From NCBI GenBank assembly GCA_020025875.1, contig JAHHRI010000022.1:1-20192 (forward strand): DNA of 20,192 nucleotides. The letters run 5' to 3'. Shown piece after piece: positions 1 to 6,266 of this stretch. Position numbers and translations under genes: made by a program. The notes below the pieces were generated by a model, which searched no databases, had not been told where the DNA came from, and saw nothing but the letters and a program-made list of their open reading frames with translations. Source of the stretch: Alphaproteobacteria bacterium. Lineage in GTDB: Bacteria > Pseudomonadota > Alphaproteobacteria > RF32 > CAG-239. The first letter of the stretch is position 1, and each line of letters begins with the position of its first letter.

Positions 1-21
1 CCAATAACAACAAAATTTACA

Positions 22-42
22 AGAATAAAAAAGTTTTATTCT
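22..42. repeat. AT-rich perfect 9-bp inverted repeat
   Basis: The arms AGAATAAAA (22-30) and TTTTATTCT (34-42) are exact inverted copies separated by three bases. The stem is almost entirely A:T and has no good U-tract on either side. It could be a weak terminator for a gene left of the window or a protein-binding palindrome, and in such AT-rich DNA it could also be chance. Confidence 0.3.
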
Positions 43-52
43 AAAAAAATCC

Positions 53-81
53 AGTCTTTTTTAACCTTTTCCGATTATACT
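53..81 (+). promoter_or_regulatory. Possible promoter of the phosphate-uptake operon
   Basis: TATACT at 76-81 is a good -10 hexamer about 35 bases before the first gene. The -35 region at 53-59 is poor (AGTCTT or GTCTTT depending on spacing), so the promoter may need an activator. No recognisable Pho box was seen. Confidence 0.35.
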
Positions 82-115
82 CCCCAAAAAACAACAGCCG
101 AAAAAGGAAACTGAA

Positions 116-775
116 ATGCTGCATATCAAATTTCCCGTCATTTCCCATACCCGTGCGCTTGAAAACAAAATAGACTGTTTTCATGACAAAATGATTGAAG
201 CTGCCGCAGTTTTTCACCGCTCGATTAAAATCTTTTTAAACGAAAACAATCGAGAAGAATACCGGCAAATACATAAACAAATAAAACAAATAGAACACGA
301 AGCAGACAAGCTTCGCCGTGACATCGAAAACGATCTCTATTCGCAAAACCTCTTACCCAACCTGCAAGCAGACATTTTGCAGCTGATTGAAGGGCTGGAC
401 AAGATCAACAACCAATTTGACGATGTCATCTATAAATTTTACGTCGAACAACCCCTCATCCCCGCCCCTTTCCACCGCAAACTGATTGAACTGTGTTATC
501 AGGTAGCCGATTGTGCCGAAAATATGGCCATCGCCTCCCGTTCTTTTTTCAAAGACTTAAGCACCGTTCGCGACTATTCGCACAAGGTTTACATCATGGA
601 GCAGGAATCCGATTCGACCTACAACGATCTTAAAAAAGCCATTTTTGCTTCCGACATGGAGCTGGCCAACAAGTTGCAGCTGGATCTTTTAATTACCGAA
701 GTGGCAAACATTGCCGATCTGGCAGAAGACTGCGCCGATGAATTGCTTATCTTTACGCTCAAGAGGGACATTTAA
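116..775 (+). CDS. DUF47 / PhoU-like phosphate transport accessory protein
   Basis: This 219-residue protein is a DUF47 (TIGR00153, YkaA/PhoU-like) family member. The family forms all-helical bundles thought to modulate the PiT phosphate permease encoded next to it. The sequence is full length for the family, has no signal peptide or membrane segment, and is rich in charged heptad-like helices, for example the acidic/basic stretch around residues 50-75 and the C-terminal run with repeated Ala-Asp-x-x-Glu-Asp. The ATG at 116 is preceded by AAGGAA at a usable distance. The TAA stop shares one base with the ATG of the next gene (TAATG), so the two are almost certainly translationally coupled. 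The family assignment is confident; the exact regulatory role is inferred from family and context. Confidence 0.9.
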   Translation: MLHIKFPVISHTRALENKIDCFHDKMIEAAAVFHRSIKIFLNENNREEYRQIHKQIKQIEHEADKLRRDIENDLYSQNLLPNLQADILQLIEGLDKINNQFDDVIYKFYVEQPLIPAPFHRKLIELCYQVADCAENMAIASRSFFKDLSTVRDYSHKVYIMEQESDSTYNDLKKAIFASDMELANKLQLDLLITEVANIADLAEDCADELLIFTLKRDI

Positions 776-1824
776 TGCTGAGCTTTCTAATCTTTTTAAG
801 CAGCGGGCTTTTCCTCGGTTGGTCTTTGGGGGCTAACGATGCTTCTAATATCTTCGGCACTGCCGTCGGTACCAAAATGGTCAAATTTCGCACGGCGGCG
901 ATAATATCTTCGCTATTTGTCATCATCGGCGCGGTATCTGCCGGAGGCGGCGCCGCGGAAACACTCAACAAACTCGGCAGTGTTAATGCCGCCGCCGGTG
1001 CCTTTATGGTCGGAATGTCTGCCGCGCTGTCCATTTACTGGATGACTAAGAGCAAAATCACCGTTTCCACTTCTCAGGCCATTGTCGGCGCCATTGTCGG
1101 CTGGAACTTATACAGCGGCAAAACAACCGATCTCGGCATTTTTTCCACCATCGTCGGCACATGGATTCTCTGTCCCGTTTTGGCTGGCGCTTTTGCCATC
1201 GTCATCTACCATCTCTGTCGATGGCTGATCCGCAAAGCCCGCATATCTTTGCTTCGTCAAGACTTTTATACCCGTATCGGGCTGATTTTGGCAGGCGCAT
1301 TCGGTGCTTATGCTTTGGGTGCCAACAATATCGCCAACGTCATGGGGGTGTTTGTGGCGTCTAACCAACTTCATGGCCTTGTTTTGCCGGGGCAAATAAT
1401 GCTCAGCGCGGAACAGATGTTGTTCTTGCTTGGCGGTGTGGCCATTGCCGTCGGCATTTTCACCTATTCCAAACGCATTATGATGACCATCGGCAACAAC
1501 ATCTGCACCATCAGTCCGCTGGCGGCTTGGGTGGTTGTCATTGCCCAATCTCTGGTTTTGTTTTTGTTTGCTTCGCAAAATTTTCATTCATTTTTATCAC
1601 GGCACGAACTCCCCTCTTTTCCGTTGGTACCGGTTTCCAGTTCGCAGGCAGTCATCGGCGCCATCATCGGCATCGGGCTGCTAAAAGGCGGGCACGGCAT
1701 CAACTGGAATTTGATCTGCCGCATATTCATCGGCTGGGTTGCCACCCCGATCATTGCCGGCGTGGTTTGCTTTGTTTCCCTGTTTTTCCTTGAAAATGTT
1801 TTCAATCTAACGGTTTATAACTGA
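775..1824 (+). CDS. PiT-family inorganic phosphate transporter
   Basis: A 349-residue polytopic inner-membrane protein of the PiT/Pho-4 family, which imports phosphate with H+ (or Na+). The family's internal inverted duplication is plain. GANDASN at 19-25 is mirrored by GANNIAN at 182-188, and the motif beginning VSTSQAIVGAIVG (97-109) is mirrored by VSSSQAVIGAIIG (287-299). It is shorter than the roughly 500-residue PitA of E. coli and lacks the large central loop, which is usual for members paired with a DUF47 protein. The start codon overlaps the stop of the DUF47 gene, so the pair forms a two-gene operon. Substrate is inferred from the family; sulfate permeases also occur in this superfamily, but the DUF47 partner favours phosphate. 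Confidence 0.93.
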   Translation: MLSFLIFLSSGLFLGWSLGANDASNIFGTAVGTKMVKFRTAAIISSLFVIIGAVSAGGGAAETLNKLGSVNAAAGAFMVGMSAALSIYWMTKSKITVSTSQAIVGAIVGWNLYSGKTTDLGIFSTIVGTWILCPVLAGAFAIVIYHLCRWLIRKARISLLRQDFYTRIGLILAGAFGAYALGANNIANVMGVFVASNQLHGLVLPGQIMLSAEQMLFLLGGVAIAVGIFTYSKRIMMTIGNNICTISPLAAWVVVIAQSLVLFLFASQNFHSFLSRHELPSFPLVPVSSSQAVIGAIIGIGLLKGGHGINWNLICRIFIGWVATPIIAGVVCFVSLFFLENVFNLTVYN

Positions 1825-1912
1825 CCTTTTTTAGCTCTGCGGGCGGCAGGTTATGCCCCAAAAACCACTCATGCCCCGACATCTTGTCGGTTATCCGTGC
1901 GCAAATGATCAT
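1802..1912 (-). CDS. Possible 36-residue ORF downstream of rlmH
   Basis: An open frame beginning MIICARITDKMSGHEW and ending KVSYKPLD lies directly after rlmH on the same strand. Its last 23 bases run antisense into the end of the PiT gene. The frame stays open upstream into the 3' end of rlmH but has no other good start codon there. No convincing ribosome binding site precedes the ATG at 1912. The residue composition looks protein-like, but the length is too short to decide. It may be a small gene, a remnant of a gene that once followed rlmH, or chance. Confidence 0.25.
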   Translation of the reverse strand: MIICARITDKMSGHEWFLGHNLPPAELKKVSYKPLD

Positions 1913-1928
1913 TTTTTCAAAAACACGT

Positions 1929-2369
1929 TTACTCTCGATGATAGGGGTGATGATTGATAATTGTCTGAATGCGGTAAATCTGTTCTGCCAACACCGCCCG
2001 CATCAGCATATGCGGCAAGGTCAACCGCCCGAAAGAAAGCAGCAGGTCTGCCCTTTGTCGGGTTGAAGGCAAGTGTCCGTCAGCACCGCCGATCAAAAAA
2101 CATATTTCGGAACAACCGTTGAGCATCCATTTTTCCATTTGCGCAGCCAGCTCCAAAGATTTCATATTTTCACCGCGTTCGTCCAGCACTACAACTTTTG
2201 CACCTGTCGGAATGGAATTTTGTAAAAATTTGGCTTCTTCCTCTTGAGAAGCATTGTCGTGTTCTTTAACCGTCACTTCCCAGAGCGAACGTTTGATATA
2301 CTCTTCAATCAACTGTCTTTCAGACGAGTTTTTTCTGCATTTACCGATGGCAATAATTGTTATTTTCAT
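1929..2369 (-). CDS. rlmH: 23S rRNA (pseudouridine1915-N3)-methyltransferase RlmH
   Basis: A 146-residue SPOUT-class methyltransferase that uses S-adenosylmethionine to methylate pseudouridine 1915 in helix 69 of 23S rRNA on assembled ribosomes. The cofactor-knot motif is visible as FLIGGADGHLPS around residues 91-102. The typical C-terminal end, with an Arg-Ala-x-Leu-Ala-Glu-Gln-x-Tyr-Arg segment and a final HHPYHRE, is present. The length is close to the E. coli enzyme (155). The ATG at 2369 is preceded by GAGGGG at good spacing. The gene follows rsfS as in many bacteria, but an intrinsic terminator lies between them, so it may have its own promoter or depend on read-through. Confidence 0.95.
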   Translation of the reverse strand: MKITIIAIGKCRKNSSERQLIEEYIKRSLWEVTVKEHDNASQEEEAKFLQNSIPTGAKVVVLDERGENMKSLELAAQMEKWMLNGCSEICFLIGGADGHLPSTRQRADLLLSFGRLTLPHMLMRAVLAEQIYRIQTIINHHPYHRE

Positions 2370-2402
2370 ATTTTCCCCTCATTTTTACAAAAAATAACCT
2401 AC

Positions 2403-2435
2403 TTGCCGCCCCCGCCCCGACTTCAACGGCGGCAA
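2403..2435. repeat. GC-rich hairpin in the rlmH leader
   Basis: TTGCCGCC (2403-2410) and GGCGGCAA (2428-2435) are perfect 8-bp inverted arms around a 17-base G/C-rich loop. The hairpin lies between the rsfS terminator and the rlmH start. On the + strand it is followed by ATTTTTCTC, so it could also terminate read-through from the convergent PiT gene, which has no terminator of its own close by. Confidence 0.45.
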
Positions 2436-2456
2436 ATTTTTCTCGGCAGCTGTTTT

Positions 2457-2487
2457 TTAGCAAAAAAAGCCGGCACTTCGACCGGCT
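2457..2487 (-). terminator. Intrinsic terminator after rsfS
   Basis: On the minus strand AGCCGG (2487-2482) pairs with CCGGCT (2473-2468) across a short loop, extendable by one wobble pair, and is followed immediately by a run of seven T. It lies 18 bases after the rsfS stop and separates it from rlmH. Confidence 0.8.
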
Positions 2488-2504
2488 GGCAACATGCGGA
2501 CAAT

Positions 2505-2864
2505 CTACTCTTGACGCAGATTGGCGACAGATTGCCACATTTTTTCCAAATTATAAAATTCGCGCACTTCCGGACGGAAAAGATGCACAATCACGTCATT
2601 GGCGTCAATCAACACCCAGTCGCCCTTGGCCTCGCCTTCGCTGACAGATTTGTAGCCGGCTGCTTTCAGATTTTCCTGCACGCGTTGCGCCAGCGAAATC
2701 ACATGCCGGTCAGAAGTACCCGATGCCACCACCATCTCGTTGGCGATAGATGTTTTTCCTCGCAGGTCAATAATCACCATCTCGTTGGCTTTACCGTCGT
2801 CCAGACTGGATGTGACAATATCCAAAACCGGATTTGCTTCTTCTTTCATTTCTTTTTTTAACAA
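2505..2864 (-). CDS. rsfS: Ribosomal silencing factor RsfS
   Basis: A 119-residue RsfS/Iojap (DUF143) protein. It binds ribosomal protein L14 and blocks subunit joining, which saves energy in stationary phase. Family hallmarks are visible: DLRGKTSIANEMVVASGTSDRH near residues 34-55, GEAKGDWVLIDANDVIVHLF near 77-96 and REFYNLEKMW near 101-110. The start is taken as the TTG at 2864 because AAGGAG lies nine bases upstream; the in-frame ATG five codons later is too far from any ribosome binding site. It sits 22 bases after obgE, a common association, and is followed by a terminator. Confidence 0.94.
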   Translation of the reverse strand: MLKKEMKEEANPVLDIVTSSLDDGKANEMVIIDLRGKTSIANEMVVASGTSDRHVISLAQRVQENLKAAGYKSVSEGEAKGDWVLIDANDVIVHLFRPEVREFYNLEKMWQSVANLRQE

Positions 2865-2886
2865 AACTCTTCACTCCTTATTTCGG

Positions 2887-3942
2887 TTATAACGGCGACC
2901 ACGCAGACTTGCTCCGAGTTGCCTCCGAGTCGTCTTCTTCGCCCTCTTGCTTCCGCTCTCTTTTAATATATTGATTGACTTTCAACAAGCAATCAAACAC
3001 TCCTTTTTTGGCAACTGCCGATATCGGGTAAACCTTTTTGCCGATCTGTTGTTCCAGTTGTTTGACTTTTGCTGCCGCTTCCTCCTCGGACAAGGCGTCG
3101 CATTTGTTCAACGCCACCACTTCCGGCTTTTCCGCCAAGCCTCGGTCATACAATTCCAGCTCTTTTCTAATGTCAAAATAAGATTTTGCCACATCTTCCG
3201 CCGTAATGTCGATCAAATGCAAAAACACTTCGCAGCGCTCAATATGCTTCAAAAATCGATCACCGAGACCAATTCCCTCATGTGCGCCTTCAATCAACCC
3301 CGGAATGTCTGCCAGCACCATTTCGTAACTGTCCACCCATGCCACGCCCAAATGAGGATGCAGAGTCGTAAACGGATAATCGGCAATTTTCGGGCGCGCT
3401 TTGGTTACGGCCGTCAAAAAAGTCGATTTTCCGGCATTGGGCATACCGATCAGACCGACATCGGCAATGATCTTAAGCCGCAACCATAGCCATTTTTCTT
3501 CCCCCGGCCAACCGGGTTCGGCATAACGCGGAGCTTGGTTGGTCGAACTTTTAAACGTGGTGTTGCCACGCCCGCCGTCACCGCCTTTTGCAGCCAAAAA
3601 AACCTGCCCCGGCTTGACCATGTCGGCCAGAATCGTTTCGCCGTCCTCGGCCACAATCTCCGTACCAATCGGCACTTTAATGACAATATCCGGCGCCTTG
3701 CTGCCGTTTTTGTCCGAGCCCATGCCGTTTTGCCCTTTTTTAGCCTTAAAATGCTGGGTGTAACGAAAATCAATTAAAGTATTGAGGTTGGCCACCGCTT
3801 CAAAATAGATGCTGCCGCCTTTGCCGCCGTCACCACCGTTTGGACCGCCAAACTCAATATACTTTTCTCGGCGGAAAGAAACGCATCCGGCACCGCCATC
3901 GCCCGACTTCACGAAAATCTTAGCCTGATCCAAAAATTTCAT
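2887..3942 (-). CDS. obgE: GTPase ObgE/CgtA, 50S assembly factor
   Basis: A 351-residue Obg-family GTPase acting in late 50S subunit assembly and growth control. The N-terminal glycine-rich Obg fold is clear (residues 1-158, with GDGGAGCVSFRREK and GGPNGGDGGKGGSI). It is followed by a G domain with Walker A GMPNAGKST, switch motif DIPG and NKCD. The C-terminus is a short acidic tail (EGEEDD) instead of a full OCT domain. ATG at 3942 follows GAGAGCGG. It lies between rpmA and rsfS. A terminator after rpmA implies that part of its expression comes from read-through or from a promoter I cannot place. The proB, proA and nadD genes that often sit between obgE and rsfS in alphaproteobacteria are absent here. 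Confidence 0.96.
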   Translation of the reverse strand: MKFLDQAKIFVKSGDGGAGCVSFRREKYIEFGGPNGGDGGKGGSIYFEAVANLNTLIDFRYTQHFKAKKGQNGMGSDKNGSKAPDIVIKVPIGTEIVAEDGETILADMVKPGQVFLAAKGGDGGRGNTTFKSSTNQAPRYAEPGWPGEEKWLWLRLKIIADVGLIGMPNAGKSTFLTAVTKARPKIADYPFTTLHPHLGVAWVDSYEMVLADIPGLIEGAHEGIGLGDRFLKHIERCEVFLHLIDITAEDVAKSYFDIRKELELYDRGLAEKPEVVALNKCDALSEEEAAAKVKQLEQQIGKKVYPISAVAKKGVFDCLLKVNQYIKRERKQEGEEDDSEATRSKSAWSPL

Positions 3943-3954
3943 AACCGCTCTCTT

Positions 3955-3988
3955 TCAAAAAAAAACAAAGGGGGCTTTAACACCCCCT
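3955..3988 (-). terminator. Intrinsic terminator between rpmA and obgE
   Basis: On the minus strand AGGGGG (3988-3983) pairs perfectly with CCCCCT (3974-3969) over an eight-base loop, followed by TTGTTTTTTTTT. It is well placed after rpmA and probably lets ribosomal-protein genes be expressed above obgE. Confidence 0.85.
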
Positions 3989-4010
3989 CCGCCATTTTAA
4001 CTTTTATAAG

Positions 4011-4262
4011 TTATTCGGTAACAACAGAAACAACCGTCTTGTCGCCCGACTTCTTAAACGAAACTTTTCCTTCGGTCAAAGCAAAAATGGTGTGATCTTT
4101 GCCGAGTCCGACATTGTCACCCGGATGATATTTGGTTCCGCGCTGACGAATGATGATGTTTCCGGCAATAACCGCCTGACCGCCGGATTTTTTCAAACCC
4201 AGACGACGACCTTCGGTATCGCGTCCGTTGGAAGTACTGCCACCTGATTTCTTATGTGCCAT
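4011..4262 (-). CDS. rpmA: 50S ribosomal protein L27
   Basis: An 83-residue L27 protein, whose flexible N-terminus reaches the peptidyl transferase centre. It begins MAHKKSGGSTSNGRD directly after the initiator, with no cleavable N-terminal extension of the Firmicutes type. The core GGQAVIAGNIIIRQRGTK is nearly invariant in the family. AGGAG lies eight bases before the ATG. It follows rplU by 27 bases in the same transcript and is followed by a strong terminator. Confidence 0.98.
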   Translation of the reverse strand: MAHKKSGGSTSNGRDTEGRRLGLKKSGGQAVIAGNIIIRQRGTKYHPGDNVGLGKDHTIFALTEGKVSFKKSGDKTVVSVVTE

Positions 4263-4289
4263 AACTAAATCTCCTAAAAAACCTATTGC

Positions 4290-4586
4290 TTACGCGATTT
4301 CTGCAATTTTAACAATAGTAATATTCTGTCTGTGACCGTTTTTACGGCGATAATTCTGTCTTCTTTTCTTTTTGAAAACAATAACCTTATCTGCCTTAGT
4401 CTGTTTCAAAATGGTTGCTTTTACCGAAGCTCCCTCAACCAGCGGTTTACCGACATTGTCACCCAAAGCCAAAACTTCGTTGAACACGATTTCGCTGCCT
4501 TCGTCACCGAGCAGTTTTTCGACTTTAATCACGTCTCCGGAAGCGACTTTATACTGTTTTCCGCCTGTTTTAATTACTGCGTACAT
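4290..4586 (-). CDS. rplU: 50S ribosomal protein L21
   Basis: A 98-residue L21 protein beginning MYAVIKTGGKQYKV, the family signature start, and ending in a basic segment (KKKRRQNYRRKNGHRQ) that binds 23S rRNA. A longer reading from a GTG at 4595 adds three residues. It is rejected because that GTG is itself inside the ribosome binding site AGGTGAG (4597-4591), which is correctly spaced for the ATG at 4586. It is the first gene of the rplU-rpmA transcript, driven by a strong promoter just upstream. Confidence 0.98.
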   Translation of the reverse strand: MYAVIKTGGKQYKVASGDVIKVEKLLGDEGSEIVFNEVLALGDNVGKPLVEGASVKATILKQTKADKVIVFKKKRRQNYRRKNGHRQNITIVKIAEIA

Positions 4587-4637
4587 TTTTCTCACCTAAT
4601 TTTTATTTTGATCATTTAAACACAAAACGTTGTTTGC

Positions 4638-4665
4638 AATATACATAAGTTTTTTTTGCTGTCAA
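4638..4665 (-). promoter_or_regulatory. Strong sigma70-like promoter of rplU-rpmA
   Basis: On the minus strand the consensus -35 TTGACA (4665-4660) is followed after a 16-base A-rich spacer by TATATT (4643-4638). This predicts a leader of about 45 bases before the L21 ATG, fitting a highly expressed ribosomal operon. Confidence 0.8.
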
Positions 4666-4683
4666 CAATATTTTAACAAAAGG

Positions 4684-4705
4684 AAAAAAATCTTATTTAT
4701 TAAGA
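4684..4705 (-). terminator. Weak terminator overlapping the nuclease stop codon
   Basis: On the minus strand TCTTA and TAAGA pair around ATAAA, and TTTTTTT follows. The hairpin includes the TAA stop of the nuclease-like gene. The stem is only five mostly A:T pairs, so termination may be leaky. Confidence 0.4.
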
Positions 4706-5169
4706 ATCCGATACAATTGCGGTTTCATAAACTTTCCCTGCCACATTCCGCGCTTTTCTGCTTTTGCTTCGGCTTCCGCGGCAGAATAGTCGGAATGTTT
4801 GTTTTTGTAAACGACAGCCCAACCGGCGCGCACCATTTCTTCGTTCAGGTTAAGTTTTTCGCCGATCTTGTTGGTCACATAGCAAGTACACAGGCTGCGT
4901 TTATAGCGATCCAAATCCCGCTCAACGCAGGTTACCCGTCCCTGCTCGACCAACCCTTGCAAAAATTCCCGCGCTTCAAGCCCGCAGGCATATTTTTTTT
5001 TGCTGGGATAACGGCAGTCCTGATAATATTCGGGAGCGTCGATTCCTTCTAAACGGATCCGCACTTTTCCCATCTCCAAACTATCTCCGTCAACCACATG
5101 GACGTTTTGCGCCGCAAACGCATTGACGGCATACAGGCATCCGATCAAAAGGCAAACCAAATATTTCAT
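4693..5169 (-). CDS. Secreted thermonuclease (SNase-fold) family protein
   Basis: A 158-residue staphylococcal-nuclease-fold protein with an N-terminal signal peptide (hydrophobic MKYLVCLLIGCLYAVNAFA, predicted cleavage near residue 20), so it acts in the periplasm or outside. Catalytic residues of the family can be placed: Arg39, Asp44 and Glu47 in RIRLEGIDAPE, and Arg91 in DRYKRSL. The metal ligand DGDS lies near 27-30. Five cysteines in the mature part (52, 62, 81, 94, 96) suggest disulfides. The ATG at 5169 is chosen over an upstream TTG at 5232 because GAGG precedes it and because the upstream codons lie inside the promoter. The likely role is DNA/RNA scavenging or defence against extracellular nucleic acid; the substrate is inferred. 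Confidence 0.9.
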   Translation of the reverse strand: MKYLVCLLIGCLYAVNAFAAQNVHVVDGDSLEMGKVRIRLEGIDAPEYYQDCRYPSKKKYACGLEAREFLQGLVEQGRVTCVERDLDRYKRSLCTCYVTNKIGEKLNLNEEMVRAGWAVVYKNKHSDYSAAEAEAKAEKRGMWQGKFMKPQLYRILNK

Positions 5170-5203
5170 TTTCTTTCCCTCGCAGGTTTTTAAGCTTCTT
5201 GTC

Positions 5204-5232
5204 ATTATAAAGGCAAGAGATTTATTATGCAA
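5204..5232 (-). promoter_or_regulatory. Promoter of the nuclease-family gene
   Basis: On the minus strand TTGCAT (5232-5227), a 17-base spacer and a perfect TATAAT (5209-5204) form a near-consensus sigma70-type promoter about 35 bases before the ATG. Its position excludes the longer reading of the gene. Confidence 0.75.
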
Positions 5233-5267
5233 ACACTAAATTATTCCATAATATATTAAAAAAATCT

Positions 5268-5295
5268 TTGTCTTTTAATAATTTTGTCTTATTAT
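5268..5295 (+). promoter_or_regulatory. Likely promoter of the cysteine-rich lipoprotein gene
   Basis: TTGTCT (5268-5273), a 16-base spacer and TATTAT (5290-5295) form a plausible promoter some 40 bases before the GTG start. It diverges from the nuclease promoter in the same AT-rich interval. Confidence 0.5.
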
Positions 5296-5336
5296 AAGGA
5301 CAGTTTTTTAAATCGATTTAAAAAGGATGAAGAATC

Positions 5337-6212
5337 GTGTCTAAGAAAAAAGCTCTGAGTTTTTTAACCATCGCCCTGCTTTCCGTCGGCGGCTGTCGGT
5401 TTTGGGATCGCAGTATGCAAGATGTCATGAACGATCCGTTTGACAAAGCCAACCAAATGGAAAACCATGTCGGACGCACGACGCAAATGGCTCCGCTGGC
5501 AACGCCGCGCTCGATCATTGTTTGCCGCAGCAAACAATGCGCGCCGATCAAATTGTCGATGTCTAAGGAATATATTTATAACAGTCTCGCGCAGATGATG
5601 AAAAACAATAATCATCAAAAAGCGTTGGTCTGCTCTGCCGATGTCGGCAGCCACAACTGCTACCAGAACTATATTTCGTTACCCATCACCGTCGGCATTA
5701 CTCCGGCCTATATGTATATAGATTCCGTCAAAATCAGCGATGTGTCGATGAGCAAAGGATCAAGCTCCATCAATATGATGCTCAACTACAATGTAACCTA
5801 CAACGGACAAACGCCGGAATGTGCGCCGGACAAAACGTTGCTCTATGTTAAAAATGCCGACAACATCATTTTGGAAGACAAGGGCTACCGCTGCAAAATG
5901 ACCACCATCGGTACCACCATGGTCAAAACCATGTTCCTCATAGATTTCATCGACCTCGACTACGGTTTTATCGGCGGCTACTATTCCATCGGTCTGTCCG
6001 GTCCTTCTTACGGCGGCGGCACCGGATATATGCTGCTGCGCCTGCCCAAAACCGGATACCCGCTGCTTCCGATGCCCAAAGCGCCGACAGAAAAGAACCG
6101 TCAGACGGCGGGGAAATCTTCTGCCAAAAGCAGCTTAGATCAAAATGTCGACAACAGCAGTGCTTCCGGCAACGATGCCGTTCAGGTTTTTCCCATCAAC
6201 TACAAAAACTAA
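5337..6212 (+). CDS. Unrecognised lipoprotein with paired cysteines
   Basis: I do not recognise a family for this 291-residue protein. The N-terminus (MSKKKALSFLTIALLSVGGC) is a lipoprotein signal with lipobox V-G-G-C, giving a lipid-attached Cys20. The residue after the cysteine is Arg, so no Asp+2 inner-membrane retention signal is present and outer-membrane sorting is likely. The mature part has exactly six further cysteines spaced as three close pairs (63/68, 99/108, 152/166), which suggests three disulfides and a periplasmic or surface location. The centre is rich in Met, Tyr and Asn and probably beta-structured; a Gly-rich stretch lies near 193-210; the last 65 residues are Ser/Asn/Lys-rich and low-complexity. 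The GTG start is supported by AAGGATG about eight bases upstream. A strong terminator follows, so it is a single-gene transcript. Confidence 0.75.
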   Translation: MSKKKALSFLTIALLSVGGCRFWDRSMQDVMNDPFDKANQMENHVGRTTQMAPLATPRSIIVCRSKQCAPIKLSMSKEYIYNSLAQMMKNNNHQKALVCSADVGSHNCYQNYISLPITVGITPAYMYIDSVKISDVSMSKGSSSINMMLNYNVTYNGQTPECAPDKTLLYVKNADNIILEDKGYRCKMTTIGTTMVKTMFLIDFIDLDYGFIGGYYSIGLSGPSYGGGTGYMLLRLPKTGYPLLPMPKAPTEKNRQTAGKSSAKSSLDQNVDNSSASGNDAVQVFPINYKN

Positions 6213-6228
6213 AAGGCACTCATTCCTT

Positions 6229-6266
6229 GCAAAATCTGTCCGTATCAACGGGCAGATTTTTTTTGC
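6229..6266 (+). terminator. Strong intrinsic terminator after the lipoprotein gene
   Basis: AAAATCTGTCCGT (6231-6243) pairs with ACGGGCAGATTTT (6248-6260) around a four-base loop, with one G:U pair, and is followed by further T residues. It starts 17 bases after the stop codon. Confidence 0.9.

Noticed and set aside
1876..1890. Hairpin CCGACA-TCT-TGTCGG as a terminator for the transporter or rlmH
   Set aside because: The stem is perfect but only six pairs, and no T-run follows on either strand.
5170..5232. Upstream TTG start of the nuclease-family gene
   Set aside because: It would place the signal peptide internally, and its codons coincide with the promoter hexamers TTGCAT and TATAAT.
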